Shown piece by piece: positions 1 to 7,412 of a DNA stretch of 14,591 nt (position 1 is the stretch's first letter; the number at the start of each line of letters is the position of its first letter). This DNA is from Gammaproteobacteria bacterium. Its GTDB lineage: Bacteria > Pseudomonadota > Gammaproteobacteria > Pseudomonadales > Azotimanducaceae. The notes beneath the pieces were generated by a model that was not told where the DNA came from, made no database searches, and was given only the letters and a program-made list of their open reading frames with translations. Location: NCBI GenBank assembly GCA_018667205.1, contig JABIVN010000289.1, forward strand, positions 1 through 14,591, written 5' to 3'. The position numbers and the translations under genes are program-made.

Positions 1-746
1 CCCACTCCGAAATGGTCCATCGCCACCTGTATGCCGTCCAGCAGGAAGTCACCGCTTGACGCGGGCAAGGTACCTGCAGTGATGGTACTGGCGTGGGTAA
101 TAAACGTATGGTAGCCATCACCGACAAAATTGTCGGCGGCTAGTTTCCAGTCAGCATCCACCACCCACCGTTGCGGAACACCGAGCACTTCAAGACCTGC
201 AGCAGATTTATTGGTATAAAAGTCCAGGTACCAGGCGGCGTCTCCAATGTACTCCTCCAGCGGCTCTGCGTGCGGATCCAGATTCGCAAAAATCCAACCA
301 CGCCACACAGCCATTTTAGGTGCGGGCAAGAGCCCCGTTTGACTATGATCCACGGAGCCTTCGCCGTAGCCTTGCTTCTCATAGGGAATGTCGAGAAGTG
401 CTCCATCGAGCCCATAGACCCATCCGTGGTAGGGACAAACGAAGTTCTTTGCGTTGCCTTTCTCGACACTACAGACCTTACGGCCTCTGTGTCGGCACGC
501 GTTTAGCGAAACGTGGATAGTATTATCTTTGGTGCGAGAAACGATAAAAGAGTCATCAACGATATAACGCTGCATATAGTCACCCGGATGGGGGATTTCG
601 CTTTCATGTCCGAGGAAATTCCAGCTCTTGGCAAACAATTGCTTTTTTTCCAGTTCATACAATTCGGAATTACAAAATACTCCAAGCGGCAGCTCACCCG
701 CACCGATCAACCGAGCCAGTGAAGCTATCAAAGTTTCATTCGCCAC
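1..746 (-). CDS. Rieske ring-hydroxylating oxygenase large (alpha) subunit, partial (3' end outside window)
   Basis: This is the N-terminal 248 codons of an aromatic-ring dioxygenase alpha subunit, the component that binds substrate and adds O2 to form a cis-dihydrodiol. The frame is open without a stop from a GTG at 744-746 to the left edge. GGAGGG at 751-756 precedes the GTG at good spacing, and no upstream ATG fits, so GTG is the chosen start. The Rieske [2Fe-2S] ligands are Cys84/His86 (CRHRG) and Cys104/His107 (CPYHGW). The mononuclear-iron motif NFVGDGYH...TH follows, with Asp210, His213 and His218. The second carboxylate ligand and the catalytic C-terminus lie outside. The motif reads ADNF where the other two large subunits here read (A/V)ENF, so this is a different lineage. 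It is transcribed divergently from the gene at 859. The natural substrate cannot be told; a PAH or biphenyl-type substrate is an inference from context. Confidence 0.9.
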   Translation of the reverse strand, partial: MANETLIASLARLIGAGELPLGVFCNSELYELEKKQLFAKSWNFLGHESEIPHPGDYMQRYIVDDSFIVSRTKDNTIHVSLNACRHRGRKVCSVEKGNAKNFVCPYHGWVYGLDGALLDIPYEKQGYGEGSVDHSQTGLLPAPKMAVWRGWIFANLDPHAEPLEEYIGDAAWYLDFYTNKSAAGLEVLGVPQRWVVDADWKLAADNFVGDGYHTFITHASTITAGTLPASSGDFLLDGIQVAMDHFGV

Positions 747-858
747 GACACCCTCCAAAGAGACAAACTAGTTGTAGTGCGAGATACTGGCATGCTAGCA
801 TATATGTATTATTTTAGAAACTAATCAACTGCTCAGCGTAAAAGGTAGAGGCTCGGTA
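747..858. promoter_or_regulatory. Divergent promoter region between two Rieske oxygenase genes
   Basis: This 112-bp gap separates two divergent start codons. For the leftward gene, TTGATT (823-828 on the minus strand) lies 17-18 nt from ATATAT/TATATG (799-805), a plausible sigma-70 promoter. For the rightward gene, TTGTAG (772-777) lies 18 nt before TAGCAT (796-801), and an AT-rich TATTAT (807-812) is an alternative -10. Both candidates overlap the palindrome ATGCTAGCAT at 792-801. The ribosome binding sites are GGAGGG for the leftward gene and AGAGG about 8 nt before the ATG at 859. Promoter boxes were judged by eye and are tentative. Confidence 0.45.
784..809. promoter_or_regulatory. Candidate operator, imperfect palindrome sharing the core of the 9564-9587 site
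   Basis: The perfect 10-bp palindrome ATGCTAGCAT (792-801) is flanked symmetrically by ATAC (784-787) and GTAT (806-809), all centred on the same point. The same 10-bp core is the middle of the 24-bp palindrome beside the GntR gene, and the left half-sites agree at 8 of 11 positions (TACTGGCATGC against TTCTGTAATGC). I infer that this is a second, weaker site for the same GntR regulator. Its overlap with both candidate promoters suits repression. Confidence 0.5.
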
Positions 859-2241
859 ATGGACACGAACTTGATAAAAAAGACCATGGGATTCAATCAT
901 TTAATTGACATAAACGAGGGCTGGGTAGACCGCCGGGTTTTTTGTGAGCAGGATATCTACGAACAAGAGTTGTATCGGATCTTTGCCCGCTCGTGGCTGT
1001 TTGTCGCGCACGAAAGCCAGATCCCCAATGCCGGTGATTTTGTCACCACGTCTATGGGAGAAGATGGGGTTATCGTCAGCCGGCAAAAAGACGGAGCGGT
1101 AAAAGTTTTTCTCAATTCCTGTCCTCACCGTGGCAACAAGGTATGCTTCGCCGATGCCGGCAATGCCCGCAGGTTTACCTGCAATTACCACGGTTGGGCC
1201 TTCGATTCAGCCGGCTCACTAATGGGCATGCATGAGGAGTATTGTTACGACCCTGGCGATATCGATAAATCGACACACGGTCTGAAGCAAGTGGCTCATG
1301 TGGACAATTACAAAGGCCTGATATTTGCCAATTTTGATCCCGACGCCCGCTCATTGGAGCAATGGCTGGGTGACTTCCGCTGGTATCTGGACATCCTACT
1401 GGACAACGAAGACGGTGGTACCGAACTGATCGGTGGCTGCATCAAATCCGAGATCAACGCCAACTGGAAGCTCGGTGTTGAAAATTTTATCGGGGATGCC
1501 TATCACGCTGGCTGGACTCACGACTCGGGATCTCGCGCCATGAACAATGGCGAACCTTTTCCCCCTGTCGACATGGAGAATTCTTTCCACGCCAGTATCA
1601 ACGGTCACGGCTGGGAGTTTGGCCTGGAGGGAATGGGCGACCTGGTCCTGTTGGGTCGTCCCAAGGTCATTGAATACTACAACAGGATTCGGCCGGACAT
1701 GGCTAAACGGTTGGGTGAGATGCGTTCCAAAATTTTTGGCTCTGTGGCCTCCGCATCAATCTTTCCCAATATATCTTTTTTGCCCGGCATTTCCACTTTC
1801 CGCCAATGGCAGCCCAAAGGCCCCTGGAAGTTTGAACTCAAAACCTGGGTGATCGTCAACAAGGCAATGCCCGATGACATCAAAGATGAGGTTACCCGAG
1901 GCGTCATGCAAACGTTCGGGCCCGGCGGGGCTTTCGAGATGGATGACGGGGAAAACTGGGAGAACTGCACAACAGTTAACCGGGGAGTCGTTACCCGCCA
2001 GGAAAAACTTCACTACCGCTGCGGTATTAATCGCAAAGTCGACGATCACCCGGTACTGCCTGGCCTGGTTTATCGCGGCCAGTATAACGATGCCAACCAG
2101 CGTAACTTCTATCAACATTGGGTAGATATGATGGAAGCACCGACGGCTAACGATATTCCCTACCGGTGGGAGCCAAAGTTTAGCGGCTTGGAAACCCGGG
2201 ATTTTGCTGGCCTCAATGACCTAAAAAATGGGGGGAAGTAG
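859..2241 (+). CDS. Rieske ring-hydroxylating dioxygenase alpha subunit
   Basis: This is the large catalytic subunit (460 aa) of a two-subunit aromatic-ring dioxygenase. It takes electrons from a ferredoxin and inserts both atoms of O2 into an arene, giving a cis-dihydrodiol. The Rieske domain occupies roughly residues 40-150, with ligands Cys88/His90 (CPHRG) and Cys108/His111 (CNYHGW). The catalytic domain carries ENFIGDAYHAGWTH, with bridging Asp213 and iron ligands His216 and His221. The carboxylate ligand lies in the EMDDGEN segment around Asp362/Asp363. Length and motif spacing match naphthalene and biphenyl dioxygenase large subunits. AGAGG lies about 8 nt before the ATG. The matching beta subunit follows at once, and a CarAa-like gene comes next in the same direction. 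The substrate is not determinable; biphenyl- or PAH-type compounds are likely from context. Confidence 0.92.
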   Translation: MDTNLIKKTMGFNHLIDINEGWVDRRVFCEQDIYEQELYRIFARSWLFVAHESQIPNAGDFVTTSMGEDGVIVSRQKDGAVKVFLNSCPHRGNKVCFADAGNARRFTCNYHGWAFDSAGSLMGMHEEYCYDPGDIDKSTHGLKQVAHVDNYKGLIFANFDPDARSLEQWLGDFRWYLDILLDNEDGGTELIGGCIKSEINANWKLGVENFIGDAYHAGWTHDSGSRAMNNGEPFPPVDMENSFHASINGHGWEFGLEGMGDLVLLGRPKVIEYYNRIRPDMAKRLGEMRSKIFGSVASASIFPNISFLPGISTFRQWQPKGPWKFELKTWVIVNKAMPDDIKDEVTRGVMQTFGPGGAFEMDDGENWENCTTVNRGVVTRQEKLHYRCGINRKVDDHPVLPGLVYRGQYNDANQRNFYQHWVDMMEAPTANDIPYRWEPKFSGLETRDFAGLNDLKNGGK

Positions 2242-2242
2242 A

Positions 2243-2779
2243 ATGACAAATGGATCTGCACAACTTGAAGCCCCCACCTTGGACCTGATCATCTCGCTGC
2301 AACAGGTTCTTTATAAAGAAGCCAGGTTAATGGACCAGGAGAGGTACAGTGAGTGGGTGGAGATGTTGGCTGAAGATTTACACTATTTCATGCCAGGCAT
2401 CGAAACACGCTATCGACGGGACGAAACGGACCAGATTGGGGACCAGACACGAATGGCCTACTACAACGACAATCTGGACGACTTAAAAAAGCGCTTGCGA
2501 CGCCTCGAAACAGGTACGGCCTGGTCGGAAGATCCAGCCACACGCTACACCCACCTAATCACCAATGTCGAAGTTGAACTAAGCGACCAGGAGGATCACT
2601 TCCGCGTATACTCGAACTTCCTCGCGTATCGCAATCGTAATGAACGGGACCAGGATACGCTTTTAGGTAACCGGGAAGATCTTTGGCGGCGTAAGGGCAG
2701 CAGCTTCGAACTGGTAAAGCGCCTGATCGTTCTGAAACAAAACATCTTGCTCAGCAAAAACCTGAATGTATACCTCTGA
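2243..2779 (+). CDS. Ring-hydroxylating dioxygenase beta subunit
   Basis: This is the small structural subunit (178 aa) that packs with the alpha subunit at 859-2241 in the usual alpha3beta3 hexamer. It has the SnoaL/NTF2-like cone fold and no cofactor. Characteristic features are the N-terminal YKEARLMDQERYSEWVEM segment and the following DLHYFMP, a central arginine-rich helix (LKKRLRRLETG), the TRYTHLITNVEVE strand, the FRVYSNFLAYRNR strand and a C-terminal LVKRLIVLKQNILLSKNL. I chose the ATG at 2243, 1 nt after the alpha stop, because the purine-rich GGGGGAAG at 2231-2238 sits just before it. An in-frame ATG at 2228 would overlap alpha and add five residues (MGGSR). Confidence 0.9.
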   Translation: MTNGSAQLEAPTLDLIISLQQVLYKEARLMDQERYSEWVEMLAEDLHYFMPGIETRYRRDETDQIGDQTRMAYYNDNLDDLKKRLRRLETGTAWSEDPATRYTHLITNVEVELSDQEDHFRVYSNFLAYRNRNERDQDTLLGNREDLWRRKGSSFELVKRLIVLKQNILLSKNLNVYL

Positions 2780-2802
2780 CTCGAACACATTAAGGTCAAG
2801 AG

Positions 2803-3948
2803 ATGGTTAACGAAGATGTTTTAGAAAAAACCAAGCAGTGGCGTGGCTATGTGCAAGCAAAATTGGGTTTCCGAAATCATTGGTACCCCATTTTTTTCTC
2901 CAGCGAAGTAAAAGAAGGCAAGCCGGTTAGCACGAAGTTATTAGGCGAAAACGTTCTCATTAACCGGATCGATGGCGGCGTATTTGTTATCAAAGACCGG
3001 TGTTTACACCGGGGGGTTGCACTATCCAAAAAGCTCGAGTGTTACACCAAGGACACCATAACTTGCTGGTATCACGCGTGGACGTATCAATGGAAGGATG
3101 GCCTGCTTTGCGACATCCTGACTGACCCGGGCAGCCGCCGAGTCGGCAAACTCAAACTCAAAACCTACGCTGCCCAGGAGGCCAAGGGGCTGATTTTTGT
3201 TTTTATGGGGGATATTGATCCTCCTCCTTTATCACATGATGTGCCACCGAACTTTTTAGATGACAATATGGCGATTCATGGTATCAAAACAAAGGTGAAC
3301 TCTAATTGGCGTATGGGTGCTGAAAATGGTTTTGACTCTACCCACGTTTTTCTTCATAAAGACAGCCAGATGATGCCGGGAAATGAAACGGTGGTACCCC
3401 TCGGTTTTTCTCCAAATCGTGGCGAAGAAAATAAAATGATAACCCTGGTTAAAAGTGATGAGGGGCCAACGGGTGTGTTTGACAATCTTGGCGCACATTC
3501 AAGACCGATTTTTGAAGGAACAATTCAGGGCGAACCGGTTGTCCATAGTGTGATGGGCGGCGACAAGCGCATTGCACTGCAAATTTCTATTTGGCTACCC
3601 GGAGCGCAAAAGGTAGATCCTTTCCCCGACCCTTCTCTCATTCAGTTTGAATGGTATGTTCCACGGGATGAGACTTCGCATTGGTATTTTCGAACACTCG
3701 GAAAGCGTGTCGAAAATCCTGTTGAAGAGGCCGCCTATGAAAAAGAATTCCATGAACATTGGAAGCCGTTAAGTTTACACGGCTTTAATGATGATGACAT
3801 TTGGGCACGTGAAGCAATGCAAACCTTTTACGAAGATGACTGGGGTTGGGTCAATGAACAGCTATTTGAAGCGGACCGTAATATCATCGCGTGGAGAAAA
3901 TTGGCCAGCGAGATGAATCGCGGTATTCAATCCCCAAGTGACTTGTAA
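2803..3948 (+). CDS. carAa: CarAa-like Rieske oxygenase (carbazole 1,9a-dioxygenase terminal oxygenase type)
   Basis: This 381-aa Rieske non-haem iron oxygenase resembles carbazole 1,9a-dioxygenase terminal oxygenase (CarAa, 384 aa) along its whole length, including LGFRNHWYP, KDRCLHRGV, ITCWYHAWTY, PPNFLDD and GFNDDDIWAREAM. CarAa is a homotrimer without a beta subunit and performs angular dioxygenation of carbazole, dibenzofuran and related compounds. Rieske ligands are Cys67/His69 and Cys88/His91; iron ligands are His181, His185 and an Asp in the 330-332 cluster. Positions corresponding to the CarAa substrate-pocket Gly, Ile, Phe and Glu (SIWLPG, DPFPDP, QFEWYVP, HGFNDDD) look retained, judged from memory of that protein. 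It starts 23 nt after the beta subunit stop, with AAGGTCAAGAG before the ATG. Sampled lines are more AT-rich (38-43% G+C) than other oxygenase genes here. Substrate is inferred; other bicyclic or heterocyclic arenes remain possible. Confidence 0.9.
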   Translation: MVNEDVLEKTKQWRGYVQAKLGFRNHWYPIFFSSEVKEGKPVSTKLLGENVLINRIDGGVFVIKDRCLHRGVALSKKLECYTKDTITCWYHAWTYQWKDGLLCDILTDPGSRRVGKLKLKTYAAQEAKGLIFVFMGDIDPPPLSHDVPPNFLDDNMAIHGIKTKVNSNWRMGAENGFDSTHVFLHKDSQMMPGNETVVPLGFSPNRGEENKMITLVKSDEGPTGVFDNLGAHSRPIFEGTIQGEPVVHSVMGGDKRIALQISIWLPGAQKVDPFPDPSLIQFEWYVPRDETSHWYFRTLGKRVENPVEEAAYEKEFHEHWKPLSLHGFNDDDIWAREAMQTFYEDDWGWVNEQLFEADRNIIAWRKLASEMNRGIQSPSDL

Positions 3949-3967
3949 TCGCTTTCACATCAATGCC

Positions 3968-4005
3968 AGGATTCATAGCAATTAACTTTGCTTGGCTGTG
4001 ATCCT
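3968..4005. terminator. Imperfect hairpin between convergent genes
   Basis: Between the convergent stop codons at 3948 and 4021, AGGATTCATAGC (3968-3979) can pair with GCTGTGATCCT (3995-4005), with one bulged base and one G-T pair, leaving a 15-nt loop. Its position suits a terminator for one or both strands. There is no strong U tract directly after it on either strand, so intrinsic termination is uncertain. Confidence 0.3.
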
Positions 4006-4020
4006 CCCACATCCAAATTA

Positions 4021-4890
4021 TTAAATTTTCCCAGTGCTCAAAAAACTGCTTAATACCTTATTAAACTCTTCTGGTGATTCGTACTGAGGCCAGTGAGCTG
4101 CATCATTTTTCATTACGTAGAGCATTGAGCCGGGTATTTTCGCCGCGCTATTTTCGGCGCAAGGAACGTCATGGCATGGATTGTCTTCGGTCCATAGGAA
4201 AAGTGTTTCCTTCTTTATTTTTTCCATCGGAATCAGGTAGTCATCGTGCATACCAATCATCGCCAGCACTTTGGGAGCCACTTCTTTTGAGCCGGGTTGC
4301 CGGTAACAGGTAAGCCGAGTGTTCACCAACTCATCGGTAATCATGCAGTCATGGTTATTCGGGTGGAATAACCATTTCATACGATTTTTAACGCTTTCAA
4401 ACGTGGGTGGGCCCATTGTTGTGGCTTTGGATGTCAGGTCGATCAAGTCCTGTAACTCTTCTCGGCCTTTGTCGGTAATAATCGGTAAGCCGGCAGCGGT
4501 ATTTAAATTTAGTTTTAAAACGCGATCGGGGTATTCAATGGTGAAAAGCCCTGACACCCAGCCACCCATGGATTCGCCAGATAAATGCGCCTGCTTAATA
4601 CCAAGTGCATCCATTAATTCGCGTAAATGATCGACTAAAACCATTGGTGTGTAATCAAGCAAGGGTTTGTCGGACATGCCCTGCCCCACATAGTCGTAAG
4701 CTACTACATGAAATTCACCCGATAAGGCAACCACATTTTTAGCGTAGGCTTCGCAGTGCCCACCTACCCCATGCAAGAGAATCAGTGTCTCCTTGTTGCC
4801 TGTGCCGGCTTCCGCAATGCGGGTTTTTCCGTAAGACGCCGTTTTCACATAACGAATTTCTGCGCCCATAAAATCCAGCCACAATGACAT
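4021..4890 (-). CDS. Alpha/beta hydrolase, possibly a meta-cleavage product hydrolase
   Basis: This 289-aa alpha/beta-hydrolase-fold enzyme is probably a C-C bond hydrolase for a ring-cleavage product, or a related ester or lactone hydrolase. Visible features are the oxyanion-hole motif HGVGG (40-44), AYDYVGQGMSDKP (64-76), the nucleophile elbow GESMGG with Ser107, an Asp in FLWTEDNP (Asp236) and a C-terminal His266 in NDAAHWPQYE. It differs clearly from the hydrolase at 6541-7398, which has GNSMGG and HGAGPGA as in BphD-type enzymes, so it need not act on the same compound. AGGAG lies 6 nt before the ATG. It is the last gene of the leftward seven-gene run, 54 nt after the aldolase stop. Its ends are AT-rich, like the convergent carAa-like gene. 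Confidence 0.85.
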   Translation of the reverse strand: MSLWLDFMGAEIRYVKTASYGKTRIAEAGTGNKETLILLHGVGGHCEAYAKNVVALSGEFHVVAYDYVGQGMSDKPLLDYTPMVLVDHLRELMDALGIKQAHLSGESMGGWVSGLFTIEYPDRVLKLNLNTAAGLPIITDKGREELQDLIDLTSKATTMGPPTFESVKNRMKWLFHPNNHDCMITDELVNTRLTCYRQPGSKEVAPKVLAMIGMHDDYLIPMEKIKKETLFLWTEDNPCHDVPCAENSAAKIPGSMLYVMKNDAAHWPQYESPEEFNKVLSSFLSTGKI

Positions 4891-4944
4891 GATTAGCTCC
4901 TATTCTAGAATTAACAAATCTCTGATTAATTCACTATTTAGTTT

Positions 4945-5718
4945 TCAAGTACGAAATCGCGCGACCAGATGGTCAGCTGCCGTTTTTAACAGCATGGTAT
5001 CCGCACCAATCAGAAAAAAACTCGCGCCAATCTCCCTGTATCGTTTCGCCTGCAATGGCTCTCCACAGAAAACACCCACTGGCTTCCCGAGCGTGTGCAC
5101 TTTTTCTATGGCCTGTTCGACAGCAAGACAGACATCAGGGTGGCCGGGTTGCCCCAGATATCCCATCGATGCGGCAAGATCGGCCGGGCCTATAAATACA
5201 GCATCAACACCCTCAGTAAGAGCAATTCCCTCGAGTTCCTCGATACCTTCAGGGCTTTCAATTTGCAACACCAGGCATATCTCCTCTTCCGCTTTGTGAA
5301 GATAATCGGTGATCGCTCCCCAGCGGGTCGCCCTGGTCAATCCGCCACCCAGTCCACGAACACCTTTAGGAGCATATTGGATGGCTTTGACTAATTGTGT
5401 GGCTTGTCCGGATGATTCTACCATTGGTATCAATAGGGTTTGAGCCCCTATATCGAGAGTCTGTTTGATATTGGCTACGTTGTGATCCTTTAGCCTGACA
5501 ACTGGTTTTACAGGGTATGCCGCCAATGACTGCAATTGCCGTGTAATACTATTAATATCATTTGGGCCGTGCTCGCCATCAATCACCAACCAGTCAAAAT
5601 CAGTGTTTGCCATCAATTCTGCTGTGGTCGCGTCGGCCAGCGCCATAAACGCACCAAGTTGCAATTGCCCGGCATTTAGCGCCCGTTTGAACGAGTTTTC
5701 GATTATCGGTACATGCAT
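4945..5718 (-). CDS. hpaI: HpcH/HpaI-family class II 2-oxo acid aldolase
   Basis: This 257-aa protein strongly resembles E. coli HpaI (4-hydroxy-2-oxoheptanedioate aldolase), a metal-dependent class II pyruvate aldolase that splits 4-hydroxy-2-oxo acids into pyruvate and an aldehyde. Shared blocks are FDWLVIDGEHGPN, PVVRLKDHN, TLLIPMV, RGLGGGLTRATRW and VFIGPADLAASMGY. The active-site residues equivalent to HpaI His45, Arg70, Glu149 and Asp175 are present as His50, Arg75, Glu154 and Asp180. In this cluster the likely substrate is 4-hydroxy-2-oxovalerate or a related acid made by the hydratase immediately upstream (stop at 5744, 25-nt gap). The ribosome binding site (GGATAAAAG) is weak. No acylating aldehyde dehydrogenase follows, so the aldehyde must be handled elsewhere. 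Confidence 0.92.
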   Translation of the reverse strand: MHVPIIENSFKRALNAGQLQLGAFMALADATTAELMANTDFDWLVIDGEHGPNDINSITRQLQSLAAYPVKPVVRLKDHNVANIKQTLDIGAQTLLIPMVESSGQATQLVKAIQYAPKGVRGLGGGLTRATRWGAITDYLHKAEEEICLVLQIESPEGIEELEGIALTEGVDAVFIGPADLAASMGYLGQPGHPDVCLAVEQAIEKVHTLGKPVGVFCGEPLQAKRYREIGASFFLIGADTMLLKTAADHLVARFRT

Positions 5719-5743
5719 CTTTTATCCAGAGATGTCAGCCAGT

Positions 5744-6547
5744 TTATACAAAACGGAAGCCTAGACTACCCAGGGAGCCAAAATCCGCATGAAAGGTGTC
5801 GCCCCGCTCGGCAACCACTATCCGCGTAAAAGAACCGCCCAAAATGACCTGCCCTGCCTCCAGAGCAATGCCGTGGGCCGCCAGCCTCTTAACCAACCAC
5901 ACCACCCCATTACCCGGATGATTGAGGACGCCCGCTGCCACGCCTGTCTCTTCGATAAGCCCGTTACGTGACAGGATCCCGCCAACCCAGCGTAAATCTA
6001 CCTCTCCAGGTTTAACCGGGAGTCCGCCCGTAATAAGGCCAGCAGAGGCGGCATTATCGGCGATGGTATCGAAGACCTTGCGACGGTTACCCGTCTGGGG
6101 ATCAATGCGGATCACACGGGAGTCGACAATTTCAACCGCCGGGCAGACGTAGTCTGTTGCGCTCAATACATCACACAAGCTAATGTGCTCACCCTCCAAA
6201 CGCTTTCCGAGCACGAAGGCTATTTCGAGCTCGACCATAGGCGCAATAAACCGATCAAAGGGGATTTCAGAATTGTCTGAAAACACCATATCTTCAAACA
6301 AGATACCGTAATCGGGCTCTGTTATCTGCGCTGACTGCTGCATGGCCCGGGAGGTGAGACCTATTTTACGACCCACAATTTTGTGACCCTGCTGCATCCT
6401 CAACCGCGTCCATCGCGACTGAATGGCATAACCATCTTCAATAGTCATATCAGGGTAACGCGTCGAAAACTGACCTATAGTGACACCACTTGTTAGCGCT
6501 GAATCAAGCGCTCGTGCTGCATCCTCGATGACCCGTTGGTCTAGCAT
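5744..6547 (-). CDS. hpaH: HpaH-type 2-oxo-alkenoate hydratase
   Basis: This 267-aa protein matches the length and sequence pattern of HpaH, the 2-oxo-hept-4-ene-1,7-dioate hydratase of homoprotocatechuate degradation. It also belongs to the wider family of 2-hydroxypenta-2,4-dienoate hydratases (MhpD/TodG/BphE). It adds water to a 2-oxo-4-enoate to give a 4-hydroxy-2-oxo acid. Conserved blocks are GRKIGLTSRAMQ, TEPDYGILFEDM, APMVELEIAFVLGK, KVFDTIADNAASAG, GVLNHPGNGV and ILGGSFTR. The metal-binding glutamates expected at 106, 108 and 139 are all present. The ATG overlaps the end of the upstream hydrolase gene by 7 nt, which implies translational coupling. In this setting it should act on the dienoate released by hydrolysis of the meta-cleavage product. 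A dicarboxylic substrate is also possible given the HpaH likeness. Confidence 0.93.
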   Translation of the reverse strand: MLDQRVIEDAARALDSALTSGVTIGQFSTRYPDMTIEDGYAIQSRWTRLRMQQGHKIVGRKIGLTSRAMQQSAQITEPDYGILFEDMVFSDNSEIPFDRFIAPMVELEIAFVLGKRLEGEHISLCDVLSATDYVCPAVEIVDSRVIRIDPQTGNRRKVFDTIADNAASAGLITGGLPVKPGEVDLRWVGGILSRNGLIEETGVAAGVLNHPGNGVVWLVKRLAAHGIALEAGQVILGGSFTRIVVAERGDTFHADFGSLGSLGFRFV

Positions 6548-7398
6548 GCCACCTGGGGCAAAAAGTGATTCATGATGATAGGAAGCATCGCGTCCCAGCG
6601 CTGGGTTTGCGCCCAGTGGCCACAGCGATCCAAGACATGTAACTCGGCGTTTTTCAAGTGCTCGAGAAAATAAAGGCTGGTTTCTAATGGAACGACTTTA
6701 TCTTGTCTGCCATGCACAATAACCCATTCGTGCTCCATACGATTCAGGACGGGCGGAGGGATGATTATGCTATCCATGCCCTCATTCATCGCCTTGAACA
6801 TCAACTCCTGAATAGGCCGCAACTCGGGATCCATGGCTTTGGCAAAGCGCTCCTGAATTATCTCATCTATGTTGTCAAATACACTCGGGTCGTATACAAA
6901 GCTCTCAATGAGCTCCCGGTAGCGACTGATACGGGGGTCGTCATAAAAACTCATCATCCGCGCGAGCGTGGGCGACTTCGTAAATGGCGCTCCGATAGCG
7001 CCCATCAACATGCACTTATCGAAAAGTTCGGGCATTTCAATGACACATTGCATGGCCAGCGCACCACCCATTGAATTGCCAATAATATGGGTTTTTTCAA
7101 TACCCAACTCAGCCAGTAGACCCTTGACCTGCTCAACTCTGTAGCCCATCCACTTGCTGATTTTTTCAGGTATTGGATTGGGCATTTCAGACTTCCCAAA
7201 ACCAATGGCATCGGGCGCAATGACGTAGAAATGTCGGGCTAAATCGGGGGCGCACAGCAGCCAATTTGATGCGGCGCTCGCCCCGGGCCCGGCACCATGT
7301 AGCAACAACAAGGGCGGGTTCTTAGGGTCGCCTGCCAACAGGCAATTGCTGGCCAGCTCTCCCGATGGAATCATTTTTTCATGCGCGTCGAAAACCAT
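6541..7398 (-). CDS. Meta-cleavage product C-C hydrolase (BphD/CarC type)
   Basis: This 285-aa alpha/beta hydrolase is of the type that splits 2-hydroxy-6-oxo-hexa-2,4-dienoates from extradiol cleavage into an aromatic or aliphatic acid and 2-hydroxypenta-2,4-dienoate. The oxyanion motif HGAGPGASAASNW (34-46) is typical of BphD/TodF/CarC hydrolases. It is followed by PDAIGFGKSEMP, the nucleophile elbow GNSMGG with Ser109, the acid residue in HGRQDKVVPLE (Asp233) and the base His261 in DRCGHWAQ. An AGGAG lies 8 nt before the ATG, and the gene overlaps the hydratase by 7 nt. The order hydrolase-hydratase-aldolase mirrors the chemical order. The exact cleavage product it accepts is not determinable. 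Confidence 0.92.
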   Translation of the reverse strand: MVFDAHEKMIPSGELASNCLLAGDPKNPPLLLLHGAGPGASAASNWLLCAPDLARHFYVIAPDAIGFGKSEMPNPIPEKISKWMGYRVEQVKGLLAELGIEKTHIIGNSMGGALAMQCVIEMPELFDKCMLMGAIGAPFTKSPTLARMMSFYDDPRISRYRELIESFVYDPSVFDNIDEIIQERFAKAMDPELRPIQELMFKAMNEGMDSIIIPPPVLNRMEHEWVIVHGRQDKVVPLETSLYFLEHLKNAELHVLDRCGHWAQTQRWDAMLPIIMNHFLPQVAC

Positions 7399-7412
7399 TA
7401 CTTTAGCTCCTG

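Noticed and set aside
171..506. Plus-strand open frame of 111 codons
   Set aside because: It is antisense to the Rieske alpha subunit at 1-746 and shows no protein family features.
1..746. Apparent frameshifted or broken oxygenase, because only short ATG-initiated frames appear on the minus strand here
   Set aside because: Translation from the GTG at 746 is open to the window edge with intact Rieske and iron motifs. The gene simply uses GTG and is cut by the edge.
1756..2118. Long minus-strand open frame within the alpha subunit gene
   Set aside because: It is antisense to strongly supported coding sequence and has no recognisable family or ribosome binding site.
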